From assembly GCA_014654065.1 (NCBI GenBank), contig JACWDM010000005.1, positions 1-64,000 of the forward strand: a stretch of 64,000 nucleotides of DNA. The letters are read 5' to 3'. Position 1 is the first letter of the stretch. Each line of letters starts with the position of its first letter. Below, piece by piece: positions 9,780 through 19,630 of this stretch. Both the position numbers and the translations under genes were made by a program. This DNA is from Pelagibacterales bacterium SAG-MED15. GTDB lineage: Bacteria > Pseudomonadota > Alphaproteobacteria > Pelagibacterales > Pelagibacteraceae. The notes beneath the pieces are model-generated. The model saw nothing but the letters and a program-made list of their open reading frames with translations, ran no database searches and had not been told where the DNA came from.

Positions 9780-10483
9780 GCTGATTTCCTTAGCTTTTTA
9801 TTTTTCAAAATTATTTTTGCTAATTCTAGGTCAAGTATATCATCAATTTCTATTGATTTCCATTTTGAAACTTCATATCCAATAGTATCATTATGACAAA
9901 AAGTCCTTTTTTTTAATAGAGTTGAAATTTTGGAAATATATATACTTCCCTCTAAAAAATAAGTTGGCTCAACATCTTGTCTGCGTAAATATTTTTTCTT
10001 AGTTTTCTTTATTGGTACTAAAAATTCTTTTCTTTTTTTAAATAAAAAAAGTGGATTCAAACTGTCAGTCTTACATATACTAACTAGTGAGCTAGCATTA
10101 CTTCTTATTATTTTGCTTAACGAATTATCAATATCTTTATAGCTTCTAAAAGGAGAAGTGGGTTCTAAGAGAAGTATATAGTCAAATTTTTTACCCCTAT
10201 CTTTCAGAAAATTAATTGAGTGCTCTAATGCATTCACAGATGGAGTTTTGTCTTCAGACAAATTTTTTGGTCTTAAAAAAGGTACATTAATTTTTTTTCT
10301 TTTTCCTATTTTAGCAATTTTTGTTGAGTCGGTACTTAATAAGATAGTATCAATTTTTTTTGATTTTTTAGCCTCATCAATTGACCAAGAGACTAAGGGC
10401 TTATTTCCAAGTTTTCTTAAATTTTTATTTTTAAGCCCTTTTGATCCAGCTCTTGCTAATATAACTGCCAATGTTTTTTTCAT
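9776..10483 (-). CDS. CMP-nonulosonic acid (NeuA/LegF-type) cytidylyltransferase
   Basis: LAVILARAGSKGLKNKNLRKLGNKPLVSWSIDEA, LLEPTSPFRSYKDIDNSL. Confidence 0.9.
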   Translation of the reverse strand: MKKTLAVILARAGSKGLKNKNLRKLGNKPLVSWSIDEAKKSKKIDTILLSTDSTKIAKIGKRKKINVPFLRPKNLSEDKTPSVNALEHSINFLKDRGKKFDYILLLEPTSPFRSYKDIDNSLSKIIRSNASSLVSICKTDSLNPLFLFKKRKEFLVPIKKTKKKYLRRQDVEPTYFLEGSIYISKISTLLKKRTFCHNDTIGYEVSKWKSIEIDDILDLELAKIILKNKKLRKSA

Positions 10484-11247
10484 TTAATATTTCTCATTTC
10501 AATACCATGGTTTCTTAAATATGTTCTCGCCTGCATCGGGCAATTGTCACCAAAATGAAAAATACTAGAACACGCTGCTGCTGAAACTTCAGTTTTACTA
10601 AAAACATCAACAATATGTTGAAAATTTCCCGCTCCACCACACGTAATTAACGGAATACTCAGGTTTGCTGATATTTCATTAGATATTTCTAAATCATACC
10701 CTTTCATTAAACCATCTCTATCAATATTATTAATCATAATTTCGCCAGCACCTAAATCTTGATAGCTTTTGGCTAATTCTAAAGGTGATAAATTTGTTTT
10801 TTTATTACCACAATGTGTCCATACAAGATTTTTACTTTGTTCCTCGTCGAACTTATAATCAATACCAACAATTATGGCTTGCGAACCAAATTTTTTAACT
10901 GATTTTTGAATTAATTTTTTATCATATAGTGCCGAGGTAGTAATTAAAACTTTATCAGCTCCACTTGCAAGTATTTGTCTTACATCTTCGTCACTTTTGA
11001 TACCGCCACCAACTGTAAATGGCATAAATGCATTTTTTGAAGCATTAGAAATTATTTCAATTAAAGTATTTCTTGATTCAATACTTGCATTAATATCAAT
11101 AAACATAAGTTCATCTGCATACTGTGATGTATAAATTTTTACTGCAGAATTAGGGCTCCCGGTATCAATAAAATTTTTAAAGTTTTTACCTTTTACCATT
11201 CTACCATTTTTTAAAAGTAAAACTGGAATTATTCTCTTTTTTAACAT
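10480..11247 (-). CDS. HisF-like imidazole glycerol phosphate synthase cyclase subunit homolog (WbuZ/HisF2-type)
   Basis: RIIPVLLLKNGRMVKGKNFKNFIDTGSPNSAVKIY, PFTVGGGIKSDEDVRQIL, MINNIDRDGLMKGYDLEI; island context. Confidence 0.9.
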   Translation of the reverse strand: MLKKRIIPVLLLKNGRMVKGKNFKNFIDTGSPNSAVKIYTSQYADELMFIDINASIESRNTLIEIISNASKNAFMPFTVGGGIKSDEDVRQILASGADKVLITTSALYDKKLIQKSVKKFGSQAIIVGIDYKFDEEQSKNLVWTHCGNKKTNLSPLELAKSYQDLGAGEIMINNIDRDGLMKGYDLEISNEISANLSIPLITCGGAGNFQHIVDVFSKTEVSAAACSSIFHFGDNCPMQARTYLRNHGIEMRNIK

Positions 11248-11858
11248 TAATCTTTTAAATTTATAAAATTTTTAATAAGCTTAAGCCCAGATGGTAAGCT
11301 TTTTTCTGGATGAAATTGAGTACCAATTAAATTATCTTTCCCAACTGTAGCTGTGAAATTATTTCCATAATCGAATTCTGCTAATATTAAATCTTTATTA
11401 ATTGGATTACATGAATAAGAATGAACAAAATAATAATCAATTTTTCTATTAATATTGTTAAAAAATTGATGTTCTTTCTTAAAAATTAAACTATTCCACC
11501 CAACATGTGGTAATTTAAATTTTTTATCAGTCTTCATTTCTGTTACTGACCCTTCAATTAGGTTTAATCCATCAGTCTGACCATTTTCAAAACCATTTTT
11601 GAATAAAAGCTGCATTCCTAAGCAAATTCCTAACAAATAATTTCCAGACTTAACAAATTTTTCAATTCGATCGTTCCATTTTTTTTCAATTAATAGCTTC
11701 ATTCCAGCTTTAAAGGATCCTACACCGGGCAAAACTAACTTTGAATATTTCTTAATTAAGTTTGGATCATCGAACACTTCAACATCATCTGAAACTTTTT
11801 TAAAAGCGTTATGCACAGAAGATAAATTTCCTAACCCGTAATTAATAATACCAATCAT
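11247..11858 (-). CDS. HisH-like glutamine amidotransferase subunit (WbuY/HisH2-type)
   Basis: MIGIINYGLGNLSSVHNAF, LGICLGMQLLF nucleophile Cys, GTQFHPEKS. Confidence 0.9.
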   Translation of the reverse strand: MIGIINYGLGNLSSVHNAFKKVSDDVEVFDDPNLIKKYSKLVLPGVGSFKAGMKLLIEKKWNDRIEKFVKSGNYLLGICLGMQLLFKNGFENGQTDGLNLIEGSVTEMKTDKKFKLPHVGWNSLIFKKEHQFFNNINRKIDYYFVHSYSCNPINKDLILAEFDYGNNFTATVGKDNLIGTQFHPEKSLPSGLKLIKNFINLKD

Positions 11859-13024
11859 TTTTTTTTATTATCTTCTCTATACCACTGATCAAAATCCCAT
11901 GTTTTTGTGGCTATTTCATTTGATTGATAGTTTGGTTGATGAGGTGGAATTACAGTTCTATCTACAATCTCATTAAATTCTTGTTCAGTTAGCCCAACGT
12001 ACTCTAAAAAAATTTCTAAAGATGGTGGTTTTCTTCCATCATATTTCTCATTAATTTTTTTGGCCTCATCTGGTGTCATTCTATTATTTCTTACATTGAA
12101 AGAATTAATTTGTGAAACTCTGCTATATCCTCTCTTTAAAAATTTTACGTAATCTCTTGTGCCTTGCATAAAACACTCTATTTTTTCTCCATGTTGATTA
12201 ATTTTGCTTGGTACACCTTCAAGCTCATCTATTTTCCATCCAAGTTCCCTTTTAATTACTTCAGTATTTTTATGGTGATCCCAAGGAATAAAGCTTCCTA
12301 GTGAAACTGGCATATAATTTAACTTTTCAAGTTCTCTGATTTCAGGAAAAGTGTAGGGTATTAAATCTCTTTTATCTACTGGATCTTCCTGGGTATCAAT
12401 CATCCCATGCATATCCTCTGCTGTAATACCTAAAGTTCTAATCATATTAAATCTTTCCTCATTCTCTAAATCTAGACCATCAACATCTGTATTGTAATCG
12501 TAGTAAGTATTAAACTCTGCTTGAGGCTCTCCATAAAATATTAGAGGTACTTTATGCATAAGAGCTAATCGTATTGGATATGAGTAAATACCTGTATGAC
12601 AATGCCAGCAGAAATCAGTTTTTCTTCTAAAAGATTCAAGCATAACTTTTTTTACAATTTTCCAATTTGGAGTGAAGTCTATAAAATCTACGCCTAATTT
12701 TTTTAAAATTTTGTCAACATTTTCTTGAATTGTTTTTCTTATAAAGCCATGATTAAATCTTACTAATAAAGGTTTAATTTTGTATTCTTTCATCAAATAA
12801 TAAACTTGGAAAACACTATCTTTTCCTCCTGAAAAAGGAATTATACAATCGTAAGCATATTTTCCTCTATGTTCATCAATTATTCTATCTAAAAGTAATT
12901 TTCTTTTTGCCCAATCAATATCTTGTTTTTTATTAGTTGCCTCACAGATATTGCAAGCTCCATTTTTATCAAATTCTATAGTCTCATAAGTCTCGGGCAA
13001 ATGACATTTTACACACTTTTTCAT
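11855..13024 (-). CDS. N-acetyl sugar amidotransferase (WbpG/PseA-like)
   Basis: MKKCVKCHLPETYETIEFDKNGACNIC, PFSGGKDSVFQVYYL PP-loop, GEPQAEFNTYYDY. Confidence 0.9.
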   Translation of the reverse strand: MKKCVKCHLPETYETIEFDKNGACNICEATNKKQDIDWAKRKLLLDRIIDEHRGKYAYDCIIPFSGGKDSVFQVYYLMKEYKIKPLLVRFNHGFIRKTIQENVDKILKKLGVDFIDFTPNWKIVKKVMLESFRRKTDFCWHCHTGIYSYPIRLALMHKVPLIFYGEPQAEFNTYYDYNTDVDGLDLENEERFNMIRTLGITAEDMHGMIDTQEDPVDKRDLIPYTFPEIRELEKLNYMPVSLGSFIPWDHHKNTEVIKRELGWKIDELEGVPSKINQHGEKIECFMQGTRDYVKFLKRGYSRVSQINSFNVRNNRMTPDEAKKINEKYDGRKPPSLEIFLEYVGLTEQEFNEIVDRTVIPPHQPNYQSNEIATKTWDFDQWYREDNKKK

Positions 13025-13071
13025 TTTTTTTTATTTTCAGTCATATTTAAATTTTAAAAAATATAAATTAA

Positions 13072-14379
13072 TTATCCAGTTAGCCTTCTAAAAGTACTAT
13101 GTTTGATTTTTCCTTTTAAAGGAAACTTACCAACCTCTAAACAAGTACGAATTTTTTTAAAAACAATATCAGCAGATTTTAAATATTTTTTAATTATTTT
13201 GTGATTATAAGCATAATTTGTAGTCACTTGTGATCCAGCAAGAAATCCTTTTTTTAACATTTCTTGAGTGAAATAAGTCAATATTTCCATATTATTTGGA
13301 TAATCAAATCTTAATACTGGAATACAATCCTGACCACTAATACCTATTTTTATATCATTCTTTTTTGCAATTTCTCTCCAACCTTTTTTTATTATTTTGC
13401 CATAAATTGATATCTTTTTATTTATTTGTAATTGTTTTAATTTTTTTAAAGTAGTTTTAGCAGCAATAAATCCCAGTCTATCTGTCCACATAGTAGAGCT
13501 AATAAACGTCTCCTGAGCTACTTGCATTATTTCTTTTCTGCCTATTATTGCTGAAATTGGGTATCCATTTCCAATTGACTTACCAAAAATTGCTAAATCT
13601 GGATTCACTTTGAACTTTAAATGCAATCCACCATAATTATCTTTAAAACCAGATGTTATTTCATCAAAAATCAGTAAAGCATTATTTTTTTTTGCAATAG
13701 ATTGAACTTGTTTTAAAAAATTATTCGAAGGTTTTACTCCTCTCATTGGTTCCATTATTATTATTCCAATATTATTATTTTTTTTTCTAAATAATTTTTT
13801 CAATGAATTTATGTCATTGTAAAAAAATGGTTTTATAGAATTTTTAAATGAGTTAGACACTCCTTTTGTTTTTAGACCAGGAAGCAATTGTTTGTCCAAA
13901 TTTTTAGAATTTGACATATTTGTAGCTAAATACCAATCATGCCATCCATGATAACCACAAAAAGCAATACTATTTTTATTTGTAAAGGCTCTTGCAATTC
14001 TTATTGCAACCATACATGCTTCACCTCCAGATTTACAGAACTTAGCCATTCCAGACCATTTATGAATACTTAATAATTCTTTTGCTAAATCCACTTCTTC
14101 TGTAGCATTTAATGTGCACATAGAGCCAGATTTCAAACCTTGAATTAATGCTTTATTAATATCATCATCTGAATATCCTAATACACATGCAGTGACGCCC
14201 ATTCCTGCAAAATCGTAATAAACTTTATTATTTAAGTCCCAAACTTTACAGCCTTTAGCTTTTTTATAATAAGCAGGCCAATAATCAGGCAGAAACATCT
14301 CACTTCTTTTTGATAATAATTGATTCCCTCCTGGAATTATTTTTTTTGCTTTTTTTAAAAGTTTTTGCCCTTTATTCAT
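13072..14379 (-). CDS. Class III (glutamate-1-semialdehyde-type) PLP aminotransferase
   Basis: KKAKKIIPGGNQLLSKR, CKSGGEACMVAIRIARAFTNKNSIAFCGYHGWHDWYL, LLIFDEITSGF, LAIFGKSIGNGYPISAIIG. Confidence 0.9.
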   Translation of the reverse strand: MNKGQKLLKKAKKIIPGGNQLLSKRSEMFLPDYWPAYYKKAKGCKVWDLNNKVYYDFAGMGVTACVLGYSDDDINKALIQGLKSGSMCTLNATEEVDLAKELLSIHKWSGMAKFCKSGGEACMVAIRIARAFTNKNSIAFCGYHGWHDWYLATNMSNSKNLDKQLLPGLKTKGVSNSFKNSIKPFFYNDINSLKKLFRKKNNNIGIIIMEPMRGVKPSNNFLKQVQSIAKKNNALLIFDEITSGFKDNYGGLHLKFKVNPDLAIFGKSIGNGYPISAIIGRKEIMQVAQETFISSTMWTDRLGFIAAKTTLKKLKQLQINKKISIYGKIIKKGWREIAKKNDIKIGISGQDCIPVLRFDYPNNMEILTYFTQEMLKKGFLAGSQVTTNYAYNHKIIKKYLKSADIVFKKIRTCLEVGKFPLKGKIKHSTFRRLTG

Positions 14380-14382
14380 ATT

Positions 14383-16083
14383 TTATTCTTTTTCTATTAT
14401 ATATTCTGCTAACACCAAAACATCTAGACCACATGTATGAAAAGTACGTATAGCATCTGATGGATTTTCAACTATTGGCTCTCCATTTAAATTAAAAGAA
14501 GTATTAACTATAACTGGAACATTTGTTAATTTATAAAATTCTTTAATTAGTTTATAAAATTTAGGATTATAATTTTCAAAAACAGTCTGAACCCTAGCGG
14601 TTCCATCAACATGAGTTACTGCTGGAATTCTTTTTTTCCAATTATTTTTGACCATTATTGCCTTTTCCATAAACTCAATTTTGCTACCCTTTTTAATATC
14701 AAAAATCTCATGAACTTTTTCACCCAACACAGCTGGTGCAAAAGGTCTGAAACTCTCCCTATACTTTACTGCTTCATTAATAACTTTTTGAGTATTTTTA
14801 TTTCTTGGGTCAGCAAGTATCGATCTATTGCCAAGAGCTCTATGAGTAAACTCCATCCTATCTTGGAACCAACCAATCAAGTAACCTTTAGAAATCTTTT
14901 CTGCAATATAAGAAGATATATTTTTTATTTTTTTAAATTTTAAACCATATTTTTTAAGTAAATTTTCAATTTCTTTATTTGAATATTTTGGACCTAAATA
15001 TACAGATTTATTATAATAGAAATTTTTCTTTATCTTTTTTAAATTCTTATTTGCTAAAAATGTTGCTCCAATTGATACTCCTAGATCATCTGGCCATGGT
15101 GGAATAAAATTATTTTTATAAATATTATTTTTTTCCAATTTCCCGTTAAATACACAATTCATTGCAGCTCCACCAGCTAACACTATATTGTTTGATTTGC
15201 CACCTGATCTTTTTGTTATTTTTAATAGATGGAAAACAATCTTTTCAAATGTTCTTTGTAAAGCTCCAGCAATTTCATGATGTCTTTTTGTAATTTTTTC
15301 ATTTTTAACTCTAGGTTTTCCAAATAATTCTTCTAATTTCTTATTGTAAAAATTAGGCTTTCGATCAAATAAGTAAAAATCAAAATAAGACAGATTTAAT
15401 TCAAAACCATTGTTATTAAGCTTATAAATTTCTAAAAATTTTTTATCATACAAATTTTCTTTTCTAGAAAAAGAACCTAGAGCCATTGTTTTCCATTCAT
15501 CATTATCTGGTTTAAATCCTAAAAAATCAGTAAAAGCACCATAAAGAAGACCGACAGAATGAGGATAAGATATTGAGTGAAAATTATTGAGTTTTTTTCC
15601 ATCAAAACTACCCATTAAGCAGGTTTCTACTTCTCCATGACCATCTATTGTTAAATAGTCGCATTTATTAAACGGCGAAACAAATATTGCTGAGGCCGCA
15701 TGGCAATCGTGGTGATTTAAATAAACTATTTTTGTCTTATCAAAAGACAAATTCATTACCCCAGGATTATAATTTTTTGTAGCTTTTAAAATATTAGAAG
15801 GGATATTACTTAACATTTCACCTCTCCAGCTAATATTGCTATCCCACCTTGGTGAAGCAGAGCTTATATTCAAACCAGGATTCCATGGTATCGCAATTAA
15901 ATCTATATTATTCCAAGTTAATTTAGAATTGTTTAAACACCAATTTGCTGAATTAATTGGAAAGTCTGTTGTCCACTTTTTTCTTGTAAACCTTTCCTCT
16001 GGAGCAGCACTCACAAGCTTTCCATTAATCATCAAAGCCGATGAAGATATATGAGTCCAAGGATAAATTGATAAAATTTTCAT
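14383..16083 (-). CDS. Carbamoyltransferase (NodU/CmcH family), copy 2
   Basis: LSIYPWTHISSSALMINGKLVSAAPEERFTRKK, NHHDCHAASAIFVSPF, GWFQDRMEFTHRALGNRSILADPR, IVNTSFNLNGEPIVENP. Confidence 0.92.
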   Translation of the reverse strand: MKILSIYPWTHISSSALMINGKLVSAAPEERFTRKKWTTDFPINSANWCLNNSKLTWNNIDLIAIPWNPGLNISSASPRWDSNISWRGEMLSNIPSNILKATKNYNPGVMNLSFDKTKIVYLNHHDCHAASAIFVSPFNKCDYLTIDGHGEVETCLMGSFDGKKLNNFHSISYPHSVGLLYGAFTDFLGFKPDNDEWKTMALGSFSRKENLYDKKFLEIYKLNNNGFELNLSYFDFYLFDRKPNFYNKKLEELFGKPRVKNEKITKRHHEIAGALQRTFEKIVFHLLKITKRSGGKSNNIVLAGGAAMNCVFNGKLEKNNIYKNNFIPPWPDDLGVSIGATFLANKNLKKIKKNFYYNKSVYLGPKYSNKEIENLLKKYGLKFKKIKNISSYIAEKISKGYLIGWFQDRMEFTHRALGNRSILADPRNKNTQKVINEAVKYRESFRPFAPAVLGEKVHEIFDIKKGSKIEFMEKAIMVKNNWKKRIPAVTHVDGTARVQTVFENYNPKFYKLIKEFYKLTNVPVIVNTSFNLNGEPIVENPSDAIRTFHTCGLDVLVLAEYIIEKE

Positions 16084-17192
16084 TATAATTTTATTAGTTC
16101 GTCAGGTTGAAAGTTTTTTTTTGCTTTTTTATGTATTAAGCTAGATATTTTCATAGGACTTAGTCCATTTCCAGGTCTTTTTGTTGTTAAATTTAAATAA
16201 GAAAACAACTCATTTTTTTTTATAAACTTTTTAGCCACTATACTTTTTCTTGCAATATTTATATTTTTTAATTCACATTTTTGTAATTTTTTTTGTCCAC
16301 TTCCATTCATTACTTCAAATGTTCTTAAATATTTTATCATTTTTTTAAATTCGTTTGGCTCTAAGGAAGCTTTATGATCAGGACCAGTCATATCATTACT
16401 TAATGTTAAATGTTTTTCTATAATTTTTGCACCTTTAGAAACCGCTATCAAAGGCGCCAATACACCTAATGTGTGATCTGAATAACCAATGTTTAATTCC
16501 AGATTTTTTTTCAAATTTTCTATAGCTGATAAATTTGCATATTTATTTTCTACAGGATAATCAGATACACAATGCAAAATACAAATTTTTTTTTTCAATT
16601 TTTTATGTAATTGTTTATTTTTAATTATTACTTTATCATCATTAATAAACTTAAAAATTTTATTTCTTGCAATAATATTTAAACTTATAACTATTTCTCT
16701 AAGATTAGCCATTCCTGTAGATAAAATTATTTTTTTATTAATTTTTTGTAATTTTTGTAATAATGGATAATTTGTTATTTCACCTGATGGTACTTTAATA
16801 TATTTTACTTTTAATTTTGTAGAGAGGAAAGTAATACTTTCTTCATCAAAAACAGATGAAATAAATTCAATTTTAATTTTTTTACAAAATTTTTTTAATT
16901 CAAAATAATTGTCTTTTTTTAATTCCAGCTTTTTTAGCATTTCATATTGAGTTTCATTCTTTTTTGTATTTTTTTTTTGATAAGTTGCTTTTTTTGAATT
17001 TTTAGTAGCCAATTTTTCAGCTGTAAAATTTTGAAACTTTACTGCATTGGCTCCAGTATATTTCGCCGCAACAATTAATTTTTTTGCTAATTTCATATCA
17101 CCATTGTGATTTACTCCTATTTCCGCAATAATATAAATTTTATTATTAAAGATCATAAAATAATTTTTGGCTCCTTTTTTTTTTAAAAACAA
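16083..17192 (-). CDS. neuB: N-acetylneuraminate/legionaminate synthase (NeuB/LegI-like)
   Basis: YIIAEIGVNHNGDMKLAKKLI, AVKFQNFTAEKLAT, GYSDHTLGVLAPL, IEKHLTLSNDMTGPDHKASLEP, SAF-like C-terminus; true start is probably the internal MIFNNKIYIIAEIG. Confidence 0.93.
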   Translation of the reverse strand: MFLKKKGAKNYFMIFNNKIYIIAEIGVNHNGDMKLAKKLIVAAKYTGANAVKFQNFTAEKLATKNSKKATYQKKNTKKNETQYEMLKKLELKKDNYFELKKFCKKIKIEFISSVFDEESITFLSTKLKVKYIKVPSGEITNYPLLQKLQKINKKIILSTGMANLREIVISLNIIARNKIFKFINDDKVIIKNKQLHKKLKKKICILHCVSDYPVENKYANLSAIENLKKNLELNIGYSDHTLGVLAPLIAVSKGAKIIEKHLTLSNDMTGPDHKASLEPNEFKKMIKYLRTFEVMNGSGQKKLQKCELKNINIARKSIVAKKFIKKNELFSYLNLTTKRPGNGLSPMKISSLIHKKAKKNFQPDELIKL

Positions 17193-18294
17193 ATTTTTTA
17201 ATTTCTTTTAATATATTTAATGAAGTATTTTTCTTATAAAATTTATTTTCAAATATATATTTATTTTTTCGATTGAAAATAAATTCAATTTTTTTTGAAA
17301 TCAATCTTGAATTTAAGTCAACTTGAAAAATACTTTTTGAGAAGACTCTACCATTTTGTCTATCTCCAATATTTAAAGTTGGAGTTTTTAACATAGGGAC
17401 TTCAATAACTCCACTTGAGGAATTACCTAATACCAAATCTACGTTGAAAACAAAATTATGATACTCATCTATACCAAGAGATTTTATAATTTTTGAATTT
17501 TTATTTTTCTTACAGAAATTTGTTATTTCTTTAATAAAATATTTTCCAAAAGTATCAAAATTATTGTGTGTAAAAATTAAAAAACAATTTTTAATTTTTT
17601 TAAGGGAATTAAGTAAAATTTTAATTTGTTGTTTTACATATATTTTACTTTTTGTCTCTGGATGGAAAGTAATCAATATAGTCTTTTTATCACCTGGAAT
17701 TCTATATTTTTTGAATAAAATTTCTTTTTTTGTTAACTTTTTTCTTTTTATTGTCTCTAAAGCAAGTGAGCCAATATTAAAGACAGTTTGAGGATTTTCT
17801 CCTAGCTGTATTACTCTTTTTTTGTAATCTTTATGGCAAACAAAATGAATATCTGACATTTTACTTATTGAATGTCTTAATGCATCATCTATAGCACCAG
17901 ATGTAATTTCTCCACCATGAATATGAGCAACAGGTATATTAAAAAAAAATGCAACAATACAAAACATAAATACCTCATATCTATCACCTAATAAAATTAT
18001 AATATTTGGTTTATCCTTTTTTAAAATTTTAGCAAAAAAAGATAAAGAATTACCACAATAATTTAAAATTTCTTTTTCATTGAGCTTTTTAAATAAATAT
18101 TTTTGAAAATAATTTATTTTCAATTTACTTTTTTTTATTTCTCGATCAGTAAAACCTGTTTTTTTTTGAAAATGATGTGGTCCTGCGAAAAGACTTAATT
18201 TCAATGAGTTATCTCTTTTTATTCTAAAAATTAATGGTCTTAAGATACCAAAATCTGCTCTACTCCCTGTGAAAACAAGAACTTTTTTTTTCAT
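17146..18294 (-). CDS. neuC: UDP-N-acetylglucosamine 2-epimerase, hydrolysing (NeuC/LegG-like)
   Basis: KVLVFTGSRADFGILRPLI, HIHGGEITSGAIDDALRHSISKMSDIHFVCH, GNSSSGVIEVPMLKTPTLNIGDRQNGR. Confidence 0.93.
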   Translation of the reverse strand: MKKKVLVFTGSRADFGILRPLIFRIKRDNSLKLSLFAGPHHFQKKTGFTDREIKKSKLKINYFQKYLFKKLNEKEILNYCGNSLSFFAKILKKDKPNIIILLGDRYEVFMFCIVAFFFNIPVAHIHGGEITSGAIDDALRHSISKMSDIHFVCHKDYKKRVIQLGENPQTVFNIGSLALETIKRKKLTKKEILFKKYRIPGDKKTILITFHPETKSKIYVKQQIKILLNSLKKIKNCFLIFTHNNFDTFGKYFIKEITNFCKKNKNSKIIKSLGIDEYHNFVFNVDLVLGNSSSGVIEVPMLKTPTLNIGDRQNGRVFSKSIFQVDLNSRLISKKIEFIFNRKNKYIFENKFYKKNTSLNILKEIKKFVFKKKRSQKLFYDL

Positions 18295-19295
18295 TAATAA
18301 TTATAAAGATTAGATTTATATAATTTTAAATTTCCTTCATTGCTAAACCATTCTATAGTTTTTTTCAGACCATCCTCGAATCCTTTAGAACCTTTGAATT
18401 TAGGACTCCAATTTAATATCTTTTTAGCTTTTAAATTTGAGGATATAAGTCTATTTACCTCACTCTTTTTTGGTCTTATCCGTTTATTATCTAATACAAT
18501 TTTGGCTTTTGTTTGTAAAATATTTTCAATATTTTTTACTGTTTCCCCTATACTGAAGTCTTTACCTGTTCCTAAATTAATTGTTTGACCAAAACATTTT
18601 TTATTACCTATTGAAGAAATAAAACCATCAACAGTATCTGACACGTATGTAAAGTCTCTTTTTGGTTTAAGAGAACCTAATTTTATTTTATCTTTATTTG
18701 ATATAAGTTGAGTAACTATAGTTGGTATTGCAGCTCTTAATGACTGTCGTGGTCCAAATGTATTAAATGGCCTTAAAACTAAAACAGGTAAATCAAAAGT
18801 CCTAAAAAAAGATAGAGCTAATTGATCTGCAGCTATTTTTGTTGCAGCGTAAGGTGATTGGGCATTTAATGGATGCTTTTCGTCAATAGGAGTATATTGA
18901 GAACTTCCATAAACTTCACTTGTTGAGGTTTGTACAAACAATTCAACATTATTTTCTCTTGCAGCCTCAAGCATATTCAATGTTCCCACAACATTGGTGG
19001 AAATATAACTCCTTGGTGACTTGTATGAATATGGAATTGAAATTAAAGCAGCTAAATGAAAAATTATATCAATTTTTTTTGTTTCGTTTGAAATTAAATT
19101 TTGATCACAAATATCCCCAGTCACTACCTCAATATTTTTTTTAATTGTAGCATCAAAAGTATCAATCCATCCCCAAGAGTTATCTATATTGTAAGGTACA
19201 ATCGTTTTCACTAAATAACCCTTTTTTACTAACTTTTCTATTAAATGTGATCCTATAAAACCACCACCACCAGTCACTAAAATTTTTTTTTTCAT
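18294..19295 (-). CDS. NAD-dependent 4,6-dehydratase (LegB-like, extended SDR)
   Basis: KILVTGGGGFIGSHLIEKLVKKGYLVK, TSTSEVYGSSQYTPIDEKHPLNAQSPYAATKIAADQLALSF, VLRPFNTFGPRQS. Confidence 0.88.
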   Translation of the reverse strand: MKKKILVTGGGGFIGSHLIEKLVKKGYLVKTIVPYNIDNSWGWIDTFDATIKKNIEVVTGDICDQNLISNETKKIDIIFHLAALISIPYSYKSPRSYISTNVVGTLNMLEAARENNVELFVQTSTSEVYGSSQYTPIDEKHPLNAQSPYAATKIAADQLALSFFRTFDLPVLVLRPFNTFGPRQSLRAAIPTIVTQLISNKDKIKLGSLKPKRDFTYVSDTVDGFISSIGNKKCFGQTINLGTGKDFSIGETVKNIENILQTKAKIVLDNKRIRPKKSEVNRLISSNLKAKKILNWSPKFKGSKGFEDGLKKTIEWFSNEGNLKLYKSNLYNY

Positions 19296-19630
19296 TTAAT
19301 ATTCTTTAAATCCTTTTTTAATTGATCATATTCATGCATTTTTCTTTTCATAAAGTTAATCGTAAGTTTGGTTTTTAATGACATGCCTTCAGGAGTAATA
19401 AAATATAAATACTTAATTTTATTTTTACTTTTTCTAAAATTGTTGAATTTTACTAAACCTTTTTTTTGAAGTGCTTTTAAACAATAATTTACTTTTCCTA
19501 AACTCACACCGAGTTCTAAAGCCAAATCTCTTTGAGAAATATTTGGAGATTTTTCAATTTCTCTTAATATATTCAATTTATCAACATTTATTTCTTCATT
19601 TTTATCTGGACTAATGTTGTTTTTTTTCAT
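19292..19630 (-). CDS. MarR-family EPS-associated transcriptional regulator
   Basis: Winged-helix motif ILREIEKSPNISQRDLALELGVSLGKVNYCLKALQKKGLVKFNNF; ATG at 19630 (MKKNNISPDK) preferred over the track's TTG at 19660, which lies inside an inverted repeat. Confidence 0.85.
   Translation of the reverse strand: MKKNNISPDKNEEINVDKLNILREIEKSPNISQRDLALELGVSLGKVNYCLKALQKKGLVKFNNFRKSKNKIKYLYFITPEGMSLKTKLTINFMKRKMHEYDQLKKDLKNIK

Noticed and set aside
14611-14943. 110-aa + strand ORF
   Set aside because: Antisense to carbamoyltransferase copy 2; no domain signal
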